A stretch of DNA of 64,000 bases from Limnochordaceae bacterium (GCA_014896295.1 JADBKR010000005.1:124001-188000), one strand, 5' to 3'; shown: positions 1 to 12,103, counted from the stretch's first letter. Notes: a model not told the origin generated them from the sequence alone. Program-made: numbers and translations.

Positions 1-1110
1 CCGGCGCTCATGCCCTTTTTTGCCCTCTCCGAGATCCTGGCGGCCTTCGGGGTCATCCATTTCATCGGTGTGCTGCTCGAGCCTCTGATGCGGCCGCTGT
101 TTAACATTCCCGGGGCAGGCGCCTTCGCGTTCGCCATGGGGCTGGTGAGCGGCTACCCCCTCGGGGCCATCATCACCGCCCGGCTGTGCAAGGACCGGCT
201 GTGCAACTCCGTCGAAGGCGAACGGCTGGTCGCTCTCGCCAACACCGCGGATCCGTTGTTCATGGCGGGGGTAGTGGCGGCGGGATTCTTCCAGGTGCCG
301 GAGCTGGGAGGCGTGCTCAGCGTGGCCCACTACCTGGGCGTGCTGCTGGTCGGGTTCTCCGGAGCCTTCCACGACCGGGGCGCTCCCGAGACCCCGCCGA
401 TCGAGGCGACCTCCCGGGAGGGAGTGCTGCGCCGCGCCCTGGCCGCCATGCTGAAGGCGCACCGGGCCGACGGCCGGCCCTTCGGCCAGGTGCTCGGCGA
501 CGCCGTCCGATCGGCCATGCACAGCATGCTGCTCATCGGGGGCACCATCATCCTCTTTTCCGTCCTGCTGCGCGTGCTGGCCCGTGTGGGCATCGTACCC
601 CTCCTGTCCGGGGCGGCAGGATGGGTGGGCCAGGCGCTGGGGCTCGATCGGAGCATGGGAGAGGTGCTGGTGCGGGGCCTGTTCGAGATCACCAACGGCA
701 CGCAGTCTGCCTCCCAGGCCCGGGGATCGCTCGTGGAGCGGGCGGCACTCGCGAGCTTCGTCATAGGCTGGTCAGGACTGGCGGTCCACACGCAGGTGGC
801 CGCGGTGGTCCAGGGCACCGGTATCCGCCTCGGGCCTTACCTGCGCGCCCGCTTGCTGCACGGCGTGCTGGCGGCGATCCTCACCGTGGCCCTCATGGCA
901 CTCGGCATGGGGCCCGCCGTTGGCGCCTGGGCCGCACCGGCGGCTCCCGCGGGCCCGGTACCGCTGTGGTGGACCTTCGGGGCCCTGATGTGGCGCATGA
1001 AGACGGCGGCGTTGTTGCTGGGTCTGTTGGTCGTAGCGGCCACGGCCGGAGCGGTGGTACGCCGCCTGGTCGCCTGGGGTCCGTGGATCGCCCGGGCGGG
1101 GCGACTCTGA
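1..1110 (+). CDS. ylbJ: YlbJ-like sporulation integral membrane protein (5' partial)
   Basis: This is a polytopic membrane protein of the nucleoside-recognition (Gate) family, like B. subtilis YlbJ, which is needed for the spore cortex. The reading frame is already open at base 1. The visible protein begins inside a membrane segment and reaches the family signatures GVLLEPLMRP and GLVSGYPLGA within the first 50 residues, so the true start lies outside the window and the first ATG at base 10 is probably internal. About 369 codons are visible, against roughly 400 for the family. Many hydrophobic helices follow, and the second half has the usual FEITNGTQSAS segment. In B. subtilis ylbJ lies beside coaD and rsmD; here it converges on that same pair. 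Identification is by family features only. Confidence 0.85.
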   Translation, partial: PALMPFFALSEILAAFGVIHFIGVLLEPLMRPLFNIPGAGAFAFAMGLVSGYPLGAIITARLCKDRLCNSVEGERLVALANTADPLFMAGVVAAGFFQVPELGGVLSVAHYLGVLLVGFSGAFHDRGAPETPPIEATSREGVLRRALAAMLKAHRADGRPFGQVLGDAVRSAMHSMLLIGGTIILFSVLLRVLARVGIVPLLSGAAGWVGQALGLDRSMGEVLVRGLFEITNGTQSASQARGSLVERAALASFVIGWSGLAVHTQVAAVVQGTGIRLGPYLRARLLHGVLAAILTVALMALGMGPAVGAWAAPAAPAGPVPLWWTFGALMWRMKTAALLLGLLVVAATAGAVVRRLVAWGPWIARAGRL

Positions 1111-1128
1111 GCCGGGGAGCCCCGGCGG

Positions 1129-2786
<1,658 letters not shown>

Positions 2787-2832
2787 CGGCCCGAAGGCCC
2801 GCGCGAGGGCCGCATCTGCGCGGTACCCGCCC

Positions 2833-3696
2833 CTACTCCTTCAGGGTGTAGATGATCCCGATGGTGCCGGGGCCGGTGTGGGAGGTGATGGTGGCTCCCA
2901 GGGTGGTGACGACCACCTCGTCGAACTGGCACCGCCCCAGGATCTCTTCCCGCAGCGCCTGGGCCTCCTCCAGCGCCGCCGCATGCACGATGGCCAGCGT
3001 CTGGCCGCTGCCCCCGGTCTCCTCGGCGCACATCTCCGCCAGCCGGGAAAGGGAGCGGGCCCGGCCCCGCACCCGCTCGACCGGGGTCACCATGCCGTCC
3101 TCGAAGGCCAGCACCGGCTTGAGCTGCAGCAGCCCTCCCACGAACGCCTGCGCGCGGCCGATCCGGCCGTTTTTCCACAGGTACTCGAGCGTCTCGACCG
3201 TGAAGCGCACCCGCATCCGCCGGGCGAGGTCCTGTCCCCGCTTCAAACACTCGCCGGCCGGGAGGCCCTCCTGCACCGCCCGGGCAACCTCCCGCACCGC
3301 CAGCCCCTCGCCCATGCTCACGAGGCGCGTGTCCCAGACGCTGACCGGCACCTCCTGGAACTCCCGAGCCGCCACCATGGCCGACTGGTAGGTGGCAGAG
3401 ATGTCGGCCGACGCGTGAATGGACAGGATGGCCGAAGCGTCACGGGCAATCGCCTGATACGCGGCGACGAAGTCGGCCGGCGACGGGTGGGAGGTGCGCG
3501 GCAGCTCCTCGTTGCCGGCCTGCCGCATCATCTCGAAGAACGCCTCGTGGGAGACGTCGATGCCGTCCCGGTAGCTCTCCCCCTTGAACAGCACGTGCAA
3601 GGGCACCACGTGGACGTCGAACTCCCGTACCCAGGTGGCCGGAAGGTCGGCCATGCTATCGGTCACGATCCGGATGCGCCGAGCGCCTGCTGCCAT
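2833..3696 (-). CDS. degV: DegV family fatty-acid-binding protein (FakB-like)
   Basis: DegV/FakB proteins bind a fatty acid and present it to the kinase FakA, whose homologue is the next gene upstream. The protein has the family start IRIVTDSMADLP, the RTSHPSPADF segment that lines the fatty-acid pocket, the glycine-rich SHTGPGTIGIIY near the C-terminus, and normal length (about 287 residues). The usual SSGLSGTY motif reads HASADISATY here, a modest deviation. I chose the ATG just before the conserved start. An upstream ATG at 3753 overlaps the fakA stop as ATGA and would add a basic 19-residue tail, so translation may begin there instead. Confidence 0.88.
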   Translation of the reverse strand: MAAGARRIRIVTDSMADLPATWVREFDVHVVPLHVLFKGESYRDGIDVSHEAFFEMMRQAGNEELPRTSHPSPADFVAAYQAIARDASAILSIHASADISATYQSAMVAAREFQEVPVSVWDTRLVSMGEGLAVREVARAVQEGLPAGECLKRGQDLARRMRVRFTVETLEYLWKNGRIGRAQAFVGGLLQLKPVLAFEDGMVTPVERVRGRARSLSRLAEMCAEETGGSGQTLAIVHAAALEEAQALREEILGRCQFDEVVVTTLGATITSHTGPGTIGIIYTLKE

Positions 3697-3749
3697 GCCT
3701 CGCCCAACCTTTTCCTGGCCGTGTTGCCTCTCTTTGGTCCGAGAGCGGA

Positions 3750-5644
3750 TCATTCGGCCGACAGGATGTAGTAGAAGATCGGTTGCCCTCCGAAGTACAG
3801 CTCGATCTCGGTCCCGTCCAACCGGCCCTTCAGGGTGTCCAGGAGCCGCTGGGCCTGCGAACGATCGACCTCGCGGCCGTAGTAGAGCGTCAGGAGCGTC
3901 TTGCCATCGCCGAGCAAGCGCCGCGCCACCTGGTAGACCACCTCGCCGATGTCCTGGCCCACCGAGACCAGCTCCCCGTCGGCCATGCCGACGATGTCTC
4001 CGGCTCGGATTTCATGGTCGCCGAAGTGCGAGTCGCGAACCGCGTACGTCACCTCGCCGCTCGCCACGCGTTCGAGGGCCCGTTCCATGCGGGCGGCGTT
4101 GGCTTCCAGCCCGAGCTCCCCGGAAAAAGCCAGCGCCGCGGCCAACCCTTCCGGGATGTTACGCGAGGGCACCACGATGACGGGCTTGGAGGCGATCGCC
4201 GGCACCTGCCGGGCGGCCATCACGACGTTCTTGTTGTTGGGCAGAAGGATCACCCCGGCGGCGGGAGACGCCTCGACCGCTTTGACCAGCTCCTCGGTGC
4301 TGGGGTTCATGGTGGAGCCGCCGTCGACCAGCTGCTCCACGCCCAGGCTCCGAAAGATATCCTTGAGGCCGTCGCCGCTCACCACGGCGACGATGGCCAC
4401 CCGTCCCGTCGCGCCGTGGTTGGCGCGGGCCGCCAGGTCCACCGGCGCGGCCTTGCTCGGCCGGTGGTTGCCGGCGGGAGGATCGGACACCCGGACCCCG
4501 ACCGGGGCAGCCTGCGGGGCAAGGGCGCGACCAGACGAAGAGGGCAAAGTCGCGGGGCCGGATCGCCCCGGGGAGGCGTGCGAGGCCATCCGGGAAGAGC
4601 CCTCGGCGGGAGGGCCGGCCAGTGCGGCCGTTTGTTGCTCCTTCTTGCGCCGGGCGGCCTGGCGGTTTTGCTCCTGCATGTTGTTGACCGATACGTTGAG
4701 CAGTTCGCCCCACCGTACGCCGACTTCCAGCGCGCGGCCGGGATGGTTGGTGTGGACGTGGACCTTGAGCAGCGAGGGGTCGCCGACCACGAGAAGGGAG
4801 TCCCCGAGCGGCAGCAGCGCTTCGCGGACCTGCTCCTGGGAGATCCCCTGTCCCATGATCAAAAACTCGGTGCAGTACCGGTACCGGACGTACGTCTCCG
4901 TGATGCCGCCGGGTTCATGGCCGGGCATGGCGACATCGGCTGTCTCCCGGGGCACCGCCGCGGCCGCCGGATGGCTCCGGTCGGCCGCCGCTGCGGCCGG
5001 GGCGCCGGTGCTTGCCGGCTCGCTTGCAGCGCCGCCTCGAGCAAGACCACCAGCCCCTGGCCCCCCGCGTCGACCACCCCGGCCTGCGCCAGCACGGGCA
5101 ACTGCCGGGGCGTCCGGGCCAGTGCGATCTTCGCCCCTTCCGAAGCTGCCTCGAGGACCTCCACGAGGCTGGCCCCGGGACGCCGGGCAGCCCGCTCCGC
5201 CCAGCGGGCCGCTGCCCGGCCAACCGTCAACATGGTACCCTCGACCGGCTTGATGACCGCCTGGTAGGCCGTCTGAGCCGCCTCCTGGAGCGCGTGGGCA
5301 AGGCGCGCCCCATCCAGGGGAGCCCCCGGCGGAGCAGCGGCGATGGAACGGGCGAAACCACGGAAAAACTGGGAGAGAATCACGCCGGAGTTGCCGCGTG
5401 CCCCCATCAGCGCTCCGCGGGAGGCCGCCTGTACGACATCCCGCAGCCTGCCGTGGAGGTCTTTCTGGACCTCTTTCCACGCGGCCGAGAACGTGAGGAA
5501 CATGTTGGTGCCGGTGTCGCCGTCCGGCACGGGGAACACGTTGAGGGCGTCGATCGCCGCTTTTTCCCTCTCGAGTGCTTGAAGGCCCGCCTCCATCCAT
5601 CTCAGGAAAACCTCTCGGCCCTCGCCCGAAGCCGCCCCACCCAT
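3750..5644 (-). CDS. fakA: Fatty acid kinase FakA / YloV, DAK2 family (frameshifted)
   Basis: FakA phosphorylates FakB-bound fatty acids, so that exogenous fatty acids enter phospholipid synthesis. The N-terminal DhaL/DAK2 kinase domain shows NVFPVPDGDTGTNM (ATP-Mg binding), GARGNSGVILSQFFRGF and AGVVDAGGQGLVVLLEAAL. The C-terminal domain (GDGLKDIFRSLGVEQLVDGG, ILLPNNKNVVMAA) is read in another frame. One missing base near 5010-5040 accounts for the break. Between the domains is an unusually long Ala/Pro/Ser-rich linker of about 90 residues after a basic KK-rich stretch. The gene follows the Asp23 gene and precedes degV, matching a fakA-fakB functional pair. The start ATG lies 3 bases after the Asp23 stop. 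Confidence 0.88.
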
Positions 5645-5647
5645 TCG

Positions 5648-6049
5648 TCATACCCTCCGCGTGGAACTCTCGGAATGCCTGCGCCGGCGGTCGCCCTCGC
5701 CCACCCGTACACCCTGGACGTGGACGTTGATCTGCCCCACCTCGAGCCCCGAAATCTGCTCCAGGCGGTGCTTGACCTGCTGCATCACGTTGCGGGCGAC
5801 CTGGAAGATGTTGACGCCGTACTCCACCATCACGAAGAGGTTGACGACGATCACGTCGTCCTCCAGTCGGACCTCGACGCCGCGATGGACGTTTTCCAAC
5901 CCCAGCAGCTCGGCAATCCCGTCCGGCACGCTGCGAGCGGCCACGCCGACGATCCCGTAGCACTCCCGGGCCGCGTATCCTGCGACAGCGGACAAAGCCT
6001 CCTCCGCGATCCGGATGCTGCCGAGCTCGTTGGTCAGCGTCACCGCCAT
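5648..6049 (-). CDS. yloU: Asp23/Gls24 family envelope stress protein (YloU)
   Basis: This small (133-residue) Asp23-family protein is encoded just before the fatty acid kinase, the conserved yloU-yloV arrangement. It has the family features GSIRIAEEALSAVAGYAARE, GIVGVAA and the central strand DDVIVVNLFVMVEYGVNI, and ends in a basic tail. Members associate with the cell envelope, but the molecular function is not settled. The gene is divergent from rpmB, so the space between them should hold promoters in both directions. Confidence 0.9.
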   Translation of the reverse strand: MAVTLTNELGSIRIAEEALSAVAGYAARECYGIVGVAARSVPDGIAELLGLENVHRGVEVRLEDDVIVVNLFVMVEYGVNIFQVARNVMQQVKHRLEQISGLEVGQINVHVQGVRVGEGDRRRRHSESSTRRV

Positions 6050-6156
6050 GCCCTGTGCCCCCTCGCTGCCCCATCATACCAGAGGCAGGGCCCCTGGGTT
6101 ATTCCCCGCTGGCCCCGGCCTTCCTTTTCCTGGACCATCCCGCCCGTTTCGTGGTG

Positions 6157-6185
6157 TTGTGGCGGGCCTTCGGCCGTGGTAGAAT
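6157..6185 (+). promoter_or_regulatory. Sigma-A-type promoter of rpmB
   Basis: A -35 box TTGTGG (6157-6162) and a -10 box TAGAAT (6180-6185) are separated by 17 bases. Transcription would start near 6192 and lead directly into the strong ribosome site GGAGGAGGGAGGG before rpmB. The call is from consensus similarity only. Confidence 0.6.
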
Positions 6186-6227
6186 GCGGCCTGGTCTGGT
6201 CGTCGCAGGAGGAGGGAGGGTTCGGCC

Positions 6228-6419
6228 GTGGCCAGAGTTTGCCGGATTTGTGGCAAGGGAGCGCAGACGGGGTTCAACGTGAGCAAGTCGTACCGCCATA
6301 CCCACCGGCGCTGGATGCCCAACCTGCACCGCCGGCGGATCGTGGTGGAGGGCCGGGTGGAGCGCGCCTACATTTGCACCCGGTGCCTGAAGAAGGGCAA
6401 GGTGCAGCTCGCCGTCTGA
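6228..6419 (+). CDS. rpmB: Large-subunit ribosomal protein bL28
   Basis: This 63-residue protein is bL28 of the zinc-binding type. It has CRICGK near the N-terminus and CTRCLKKGKV at the C-terminus, giving four cysteines for one Zn2+, with the family core SKSYRHTHRRWMPNLHRR between them. The GTG start follows a very purine-rich ribosome site at the proper distance. The gene lies divergently next to yloU, as in B. subtilis, where spoVM is also nearby. I could not find a spoVM-like peptide here. Confidence 0.95.
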   Translation: MARVCRICGKGAQTGFNVSKSYRHTHRRWMPNLHRRRIVVEGRVERAYICTRCLKKGKVQLAV

Positions 6420-6432
6420 GGGACGGGAGAGC

Positions 6433-6954
6433 TCACGCCCTGGCCCGCAGGCGCACGCGGGGGATCATCAGGTCGGCCGCCAGGCGGCTGACCGCGTCGT
6501 GTTGCTCCGGCGCGCCTGAGCCGGCCAGGTCCACAGGGACGAACCTGACCTCCGGAGGCTCCGGGCCCGGGATCCAGAGGTCGCGAGGGTCGGGCCCGGG
6601 CTCTCGGGTCACCACCACCAGCCGATCGAAGCAGCCCCCCAACGCAGGTAGCCAGGCCGTCCACGGCCGTTCGGCGCAGACCGCGGCGATCACCATCTGG
6701 GCACGCCGGGCTTCGGCGTGCACCCGCCTGCGCAGGGAGGGCGTCACGGGAGCCCCGGCGACGACGCCCGCGCGCGGGGCCTGCGGATGGCCCAGCAGGG
6801 CCACGCGCAGGCCGGCACCCGTGAGCACCGCCGCCATGCGATAGGCGAGCCACAAAGCCTGCGGCCGCAACCATCCTTCGGCCGCCACCACGGCCACCGT
6901 CTGGCCCCGGATCTCCCGGGGCAATGCCGGATTGGCCCCCGCCGTCGACGCCAT
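6433..6954 (-). CDS. Hypothetical protein, 173 residues
   Basis: I do not recognise this gene. It encodes about 173 residues from an ATG with a good ribosome site (GAGAGGGAGG). The protein is soluble-looking and alpha/beta in character: it starts with a possible beta strand (GQTVAVVAAEGW), has alternating hydrophobic stretches (LRVALLGHP, AQMVIAAVCAE, FDRLVVVTREPG) and ends with a basic RVRLRARA tail. The overall pattern suggests a small nucleotide-binding or Rossmann-like fold, but no P-loop or catalytic motif is visible. It converges on rpmB and stands alone, with 475 bases of non-coding DNA upstream. Confidence 0.6.
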   Translation of the reverse strand: MASTAGANPALPREIRGQTVAVVAAEGWLRPQALWLAYRMAAVLTGAGLRVALLGHPQAPRAGVVAGAPVTPSLRRRVHAEARRAQMVIAAVCAERPWTAWLPALGGCFDRLVVVTREPGPDPRDLWIPGPEPPEVRFVPVDLAGSGAPEQHDAVSRLAADLMIPRVRLRARA

Positions 6955-7429
6955 CGCCGTCCGCCTCCCTCTCGCCTTCAGGGGATCCGGAGCCCCGCGA
7001 CGCGCGCTTCGTGGGACACTCGAGGCCGGTGTGCGGTGTTTTCGATGGATCGTTTGCCTGACTTTCGCTACCCCGTCGACCGGACTCCACGGGTGGGAGA
7101 GGATATGAACGTGCGGGTCGCTGTCTTGCGGCACGGTTGGAAAACCATGCAACGCCCTGCTGTCCGGGCCGGCTCGGTGCGCCCTCCGGCTTGCCGGCAG
7201 GAGACGCCCCTCGACGGCCCCTGCTCTCCATCCACCACCCCCCGCCCCGGCGAGCGTGCCGAAGATTGCGATCGTCGTGCGCCGCGGGGCTCCTGGGCCC
7301 TACGATACCGCGGCGAGAGGTGGTAAGCAACACTAACGTCCCATCCAAAATGCCGACGGTGCGCCTTCCAGGGGCATCCGGGGATGTTAGTATGACTTTA
7401 CACGCCCTGCCGCGCCGGCAGGGCGCCTC
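6955..7429. other. Long intergenic stretch without a supported gene
   Basis: These 475 bases lie between the unknown 173-residue gene and the rpe stop. Open frames exist on both strands but have arginine/proline-rich compositions typical of antisense GC-rich DNA and no convincing ribosome site. The 3' part is less GC-rich and carries an 11-base inverted repeat with one mismatch (ACTAACGTCCC at 7332-7342 and GGGATGTTAGT at 7381-7391). A SpoVM-like peptide was looked for and not found. Confidence 0.5.
7403..7425 (-). terminator. Hairpin after rpe, possible terminator
   Basis: A perfect 9-base-pair stem, CGCCCTGCC (7403-7411) with GGCAGGGCG (7417-7425) and a 5-base loop, starts 5 bases after the rpe stop on the minus strand. 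The downstream sequence is only weakly T-rich, so intrinsic termination is plausible but not certain. Confidence 0.4.
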
Positions 7430-8151
<722 letters not shown>

Positions 8152-8155
<4 letters not shown>

Positions 8156-9102
8156 GAGTAGCGGCGCACCTCCATGGCCAGCACCTCGTCGAGCAGGCGG
8201 CGATAGTGCTGGTAACGATGCTTCGAAACCCGGCCTTCCTCGACGGCCCGGGCAACGGCGCAGCCCTCCTCGCCCCGGTGCAGGCAGCTCTCTCCGAACT
8301 GGCACCGGTCCGCCCACCGGCCGATATCGGGCATCCATCGGTCGAGGTCACGGGAGCCGATGCCGACGAGGTCGAGGCGGGAAAAGCCGGGCGTGTCGGC
8401 GAGGAGCCCCCCTCCCGGCAGGGGGAGGAGCCGGACCACCCGGGTCGTGTGGCGGCCCCGGCCGATGCGGGCGGCCATCTCGCCCACCTCCGCCCCGGCC
8501 GCCGGCACCAGCGCGTTGAGGATGGAGGACTTGCCGGCGCCCGACGGCCCGCTGAGCGTGCTCACGTGACCGGTCAGCAGCCCGGCCAGCTCCTCCATCC
8601 CCTGGCCCGTGCGGGCGCTCACCAGCACCACCGGATAGCCCACCTGCCGGTACCGCTCGGCCCACGCCCTGGCCTGCCCCTCGTCGTCCAGGTCGACCTT
8701 GTTGATGCAGACCACCGAGCAAAGACCGGCCGCCTCCCCCAGCACGAGCACCCTGTCCAGCAAGAAAAAGTCCGGGTGGTCGACCGGCACGACGGCCACG
8801 AGACGGGTCACGTTGGCAAGGGGCGGCCGCGCCAGGCACGTGACGCGGGGCCCCACCTCTTCGACCACGCCCCGCCCGTCGGCCAGCAGCCGCACCTTGA
8901 CCCGATCTCCGGTGAGCACGGGGCCCCGCTTGCGCACGTTGCCCCGCAGCGTGGCCAGCACCACGTCTCCGGACGGAAGCTGCACGTCGTAGAAGCCCGA
9001 GCGGCGGGAGATCACCATGCCGTCGACGGTGCCCTCACGCTTCGCCAGCGGGCGCACCGTCGCTCCGCCCTCCTCCTCGGACGGCTTGCGTGCTCGCGCC
9101 AT
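8152..9102 (-). CDS. rsgA: Ribosome small subunit-dependent GTPase RsgA
   Basis: RsgA is a circularly permuted GTPase that helps mature the 30S subunit. The G motifs occur in permuted order: G4 NKVDL, then G1 GPSGAGKSS, then G3 DTPGF. They are preceded by an OB-fold (SGDVVLATLRG, GDRVKVRLL) and followed by the C-terminal zinc site in CQFGESCLHRGEEGC. The protein has 316 residues. The ATG start lies 11 bases after a GAGGAG ribosome site. It belongs to the prpC-prkC-rsgA-rpe block also found in B. subtilis. Confidence 0.95.
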
Positions 9103-9118
9103 ACGGCCTACCGGCTCC

Positions 9119-11353
9119 TCACGGCCCGTCCTGGGGGAAGGGCGCCTCCTCCACCATCGCGCCGCCGATGTACACCTGGAACCGGGCGGAAGGCCCTCGC
9201 CCGCGCACCCGTTCGGCCAGGTAGCTGCCCCCCGCCACCGTCCGCCGGAAGACCTCCTTGGCCCCGAAGTCGTCGATGACGAGGATGACCACCTCCTGGT
9301 CCTTGCCGGGGGGCACCTGGATCCCCACCTCGGCCGTCCGCCACTTGCCCGACGGAGCGCTCGTCGCAGCAGCCGGGCCCGTCCCGGCCGCAGCCCCCGG
9401 AGCCTGTCCCTGCGCCGGGCTGCTCGGGCCCGCCGGGCCGGAGGCACCGTCGCCCGGAGGCGGGGCCGAAGCCGAGCCGGGCGAGGGCGTCGCCTCCGGC
9501 GCCGCTCCCCCGGAAGCGCCCGGAGCAGACGGCAGTACCGGTGCGGCCCCGCCGCCCTCCTGGGCGGTCGGAGGCGGTCCCTGGCTGTAGATGACGTCCA
9601 CGCTCCACCCTTGCTCGACCTGGCTACCCGGCGCGGGGTCTTGATCGACCACCGCCCCCGACGGGTACTGCTGGTTGTACTCGGCCCACGTGTTGCCGAT
9701 CTGCAAGCCCAGCGCTTCCAGGCGCCGGCGGGCGTCGTCGAGGGGCAATCCCGTCAGGTCGGGGATGGTCACGGTGGCCGGCGGCTGCTCGCCCCGGCTC
9801 ACCACCAGGTTGACCGGACGCCCCTTCTCGAGCTGCGTGTTGGGCTCGGGGTCCTGGGTGATGACGGTGTTGGGCGGCCGGTCGGGCGCATATCCATACG
9901 TTACCTCGCCACGGGCGAATCCCTGCTGCACCAGGAGCAGCTGCGCATCCCTCAGCGACTTGCCCACCAGGTCCGGCACCACGCCGACCTCCGGGCCCAG
10001 GCTGACGGTGGCCCAGATCTTCCGGCCCTCCCGTACCCGGCGCCCCGACTCGGGATCCTGGCGGATGATCTGGCCGCTCGGCACCGAGTCGGAGTAGATC
10101 CGCTGGTCGACCCCGTAACTCAGGTGCTGCCGCTCCAGCAGCATCCGGGCTTCGGCCTCGGTACGGCCGACGATGTTGGGCACGACCACTTCCCTGGGGA
10201 ACAACAAGTCGGAGAAATGCGACGCCGCCCACACCAGCCCGGCCATGAACGCCACGACGAAGGCCACCGTATAAAGACGAGACCGTCCCCTGTGCGTGCG
10301 ACCGGCCGTAGGTGCATACGCCCCTTCCCTGCCCCCGGCGCCCGGCCGCGCCTCTGCTGCGGCCCTCGGCCAGGTGACGACCTGGGTGGGAGCGCCGTCC
10401 GCAGCCGCTGCGGCCGGCCGCTCGGGTTGGGTGGACCGCTCGCGACGCCTGCCCTTCTCGCCGCGCCCGGCCCCCGTTCCCTCGTGTCCCCGAGGCGGCT
10501 GCAGCAAGCTCAACAGCGGGAACTCCTCGGCCTCGGGCATCGCCCGCCTCAGCTCCTCGTACAGGGCATCGGCCGATGCGGGACGCCTGGCCGGGTCTTT
10601 GGCCAGCAGATGCATGACCGTGCGCTCGAGCTGGGGCGGCACGCCCGGGACCTGGTCCCGGATCGGCGGCACCGGGTCGTGGATCTGCCGGATGGCGACG
10701 GCGATGGGCGAGTCGGCGGTGAACGGTACGTGCCCCGTCAGCATCTCGTAGAGCACGATGCCGAGGGAGTACAGGTCGCTCGCCACGCCGATGGATTGAC
10801 CCCGGGCCTGCTCGGGCGAGAAGTAGTGGACGGAGCCCAGCACCGTGCCCGAATCGGTCAACGACGTGGCGCTCGCGGCCCGGGCGATGCCGAAGTCCGC
10901 CACCTTCACCAGGCCCTCGGTCGTGACCAGGATGTTGTGAGGTTTGATGTCCCGGTGGATGAGCCCGTGCCGGTGGGCATGCGACAGGGCCTTGGCGACC
11001 GCCAGGGTGACGGCTACCGCCGCCACCGGATCGAGGCGGGTGTGCTCTTGCAGGATTTGCTTGAGGCTCTTCCCGTCCACCAGCTCCATGACGATGTAGT
11101 GCGAACCGTTGTCCCGCCCGACGTCGAAGATCTGGACGACGTTGGGATGGGAGAGGCTCGCAGCCGCCTGCGCCTCGCGGCGGAAGCGTTCGACGAACTC
11201 CCGGTCGCCTGCGAATTGCGGCCGCAGGATCTTGACGGCCACGGGGCGGCCCAGGAGTTCGTCGACGGCCCGGTAGACCACTGCCATGCCGCCCTCTCCT
11301 ACCGGGCGGATGAGGCGGTAGCGTCCCGAAGCCAGGTGCATCCTGGATGTCAC
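9119..11353 (-). CDS. prkC: PASTA-domain serine/threonine protein kinase PrkC
   Basis: This membrane Ser/Thr kinase senses cell-wall fragments (muropeptides in B. subtilis) and regulates growth and spore germination. The cytoplasmic kinase domain (about residues 1-270) has GEGGMAVVYRAVD, AVKIL, HRDIKPHNIL and DFGIA. One membrane helix (YTVAFVVAFMAGLVWAASHF) follows. Outside are three PASTA repeats beginning VVPNIVGRTEAEA, VVPDLVGKSLRDA and TIPDLTGLPLDDA. A long Pro/Ala/Gly/Ser linker leads to a C-terminal domain of about 75 residues (WRTAEVGIQVPPGKDQEV), which PASTA kinases of the Thermoanaerobacter/Symbiobacterium kind also carry. The GTG start overlaps the prpC stop (GTGA); an ATG four codons later is an alternative. 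Confidence 0.95.
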   Translation of the reverse strand: MTSRMHLASGRYRLIRPVGEGGMAVVYRAVDELLGRPVAVKILRPQFAGDREFVERFRREAQAAASLSHPNVVQIFDVGRDNGSHYIVMELVDGKSLKQILQEHTRLDPVAAVAVTLAVAKALSHAHRHGLIHRDIKPHNILVTTEGLVKVADFGIARAASATSLTDSGTVLGSVHYFSPEQARGQSIGVASDLYSLGIVLYEMLTGHVPFTADSPIAVAIRQIHDPVPPIRDQVPGVPPQLERTVMHLLAKDPARRPASADALYEELRRAMPEAEEFPLLSLLQPPRGHEGTGAGRGEKGRRRERSTQPERPAAAAADGAPTQVVTWPRAAAEARPGAGGREGAYAPTAGRTHRGRSRLYTVAFVVAFMAGLVWAASHFSDLLFPREVVVPNIVGRTEAEARMLLERQHLSYGVDQRIYSDSVPSGQIIRQDPESGRRVREGRKIWATVSLGPEVGVVPDLVGKSLRDAQLLLVQQGFARGEVTYGYAPDRPPNTVITQDPEPNTQLEKGRPVNLVVSRGEQPPATVTIPDLTGLPLDDARRRLEALGLQIGNTWAEYNQQYPSGAVVDQDPAPGSQVEQGWSVDVIYSQGPPPTAQEGGGAAPVLPSAPGASGGAAPEATPSPGSASAPPPGDGASGPAGPSSPAQGQAPGAAAGTGPAAATSAPSGKWRTAEVGIQVPPGKDQEVVILVIDDFGAKEVFRRTVAGGSYLAERVRGRGPSARFQVYIGGAMVEEAPFPQDGP

Positions 11354-12103
11354 GTGGGATCCACTCCCGGGGGATCCTCCTGATCGAGGTCGTCCTCCTC
11401 GATGAACGCGATCACGACGGTCACGTTGTCCGTGGAGCGGTGCTCGCAGGCACGCTGCACGAGCGCCTCGGCCGCCGCGCGGGGCGTGGCGGAGGCCCGC
11501 ACGACCCGGCCGATCTCGTCGGACTCGAGGCTGCCGGTGAGGCCGTCGGTGCACAGCACCAACCGGTCCCCGGGCCGGAGCGCCAGGCTCATCACGTCGA
11601 CCTCGACCGGGCCATCGCCCCCGAGCGCTCGCGTCAAGACGTGGCGGTGGGGGTGAGTGCGGGCCTCCTCCTCGGTCAGGGTGCCGTTTCGCACCAGTTC
11701 GGCGGTGACGGAGTGGTCCTGGGTGATCTGCTCGATACGCTCCCCCCGGACCAGGTAGGCCCGGCTATCGCCGACGTGCCCGATGAAGGCTCGCCCCCGC
11801 CGGATCCAGACCGCGGTCAGGGTGGTCCCCATCTCGCTCCACTCGGGATGAGAAGCCGACGCCTCCCGGATGCGGCGGTGCGCCCGTTCGAACGCTGACC
11901 GGACCTCCGCCTCGCCGGCCGGCGAGGGTACCGAGCCGTCCGTGAGGGCGGCCAGGGCCAGCCGGGCCGCGACGTCACCGCCCGCGTAGCCGCCCATCCC
12001 GTCGGCGACGGCCAGGATGTCGCCCCGGGCTACCCAGGCGTCTTCGTTGCGGGGACGTACCGTTCCCTGCTCGCTGATGGCCGCGACCTGTACGCCGGCT
12101 CAC
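11350..12103 (-). CDS. prpC: PP2C-type protein phosphatase PrpC (frameshift near start)
   Basis: This phosphatase is the partner of PrkC and removes phosphate from Ser/Thr targets. PP2C motifs are complete: RPRNEDAW, VADGMGG (metal Asp), GTTLTAVWI, GHVGDSRAYLV, LVLCTDGLTG and DNVTVVIA. The frame holding all these motifs has no usable start codon before VQVAAISEQG, and it runs back to the rlmN stop. A GTG that overlaps that stop as GTGA lies one frame away. One extra base in GAGCCGGC near 12095 would join them as MSRVQVAAISEQG. I infer that this is the true start. The restored length is about 250 residues, normal for the family. Confidence 0.88.

Noticed and set aside
6955..7429. spoVM-like short peptide
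   Set aside because: All frames were scanned for the MKFYTIKLP-type pattern and none was found.
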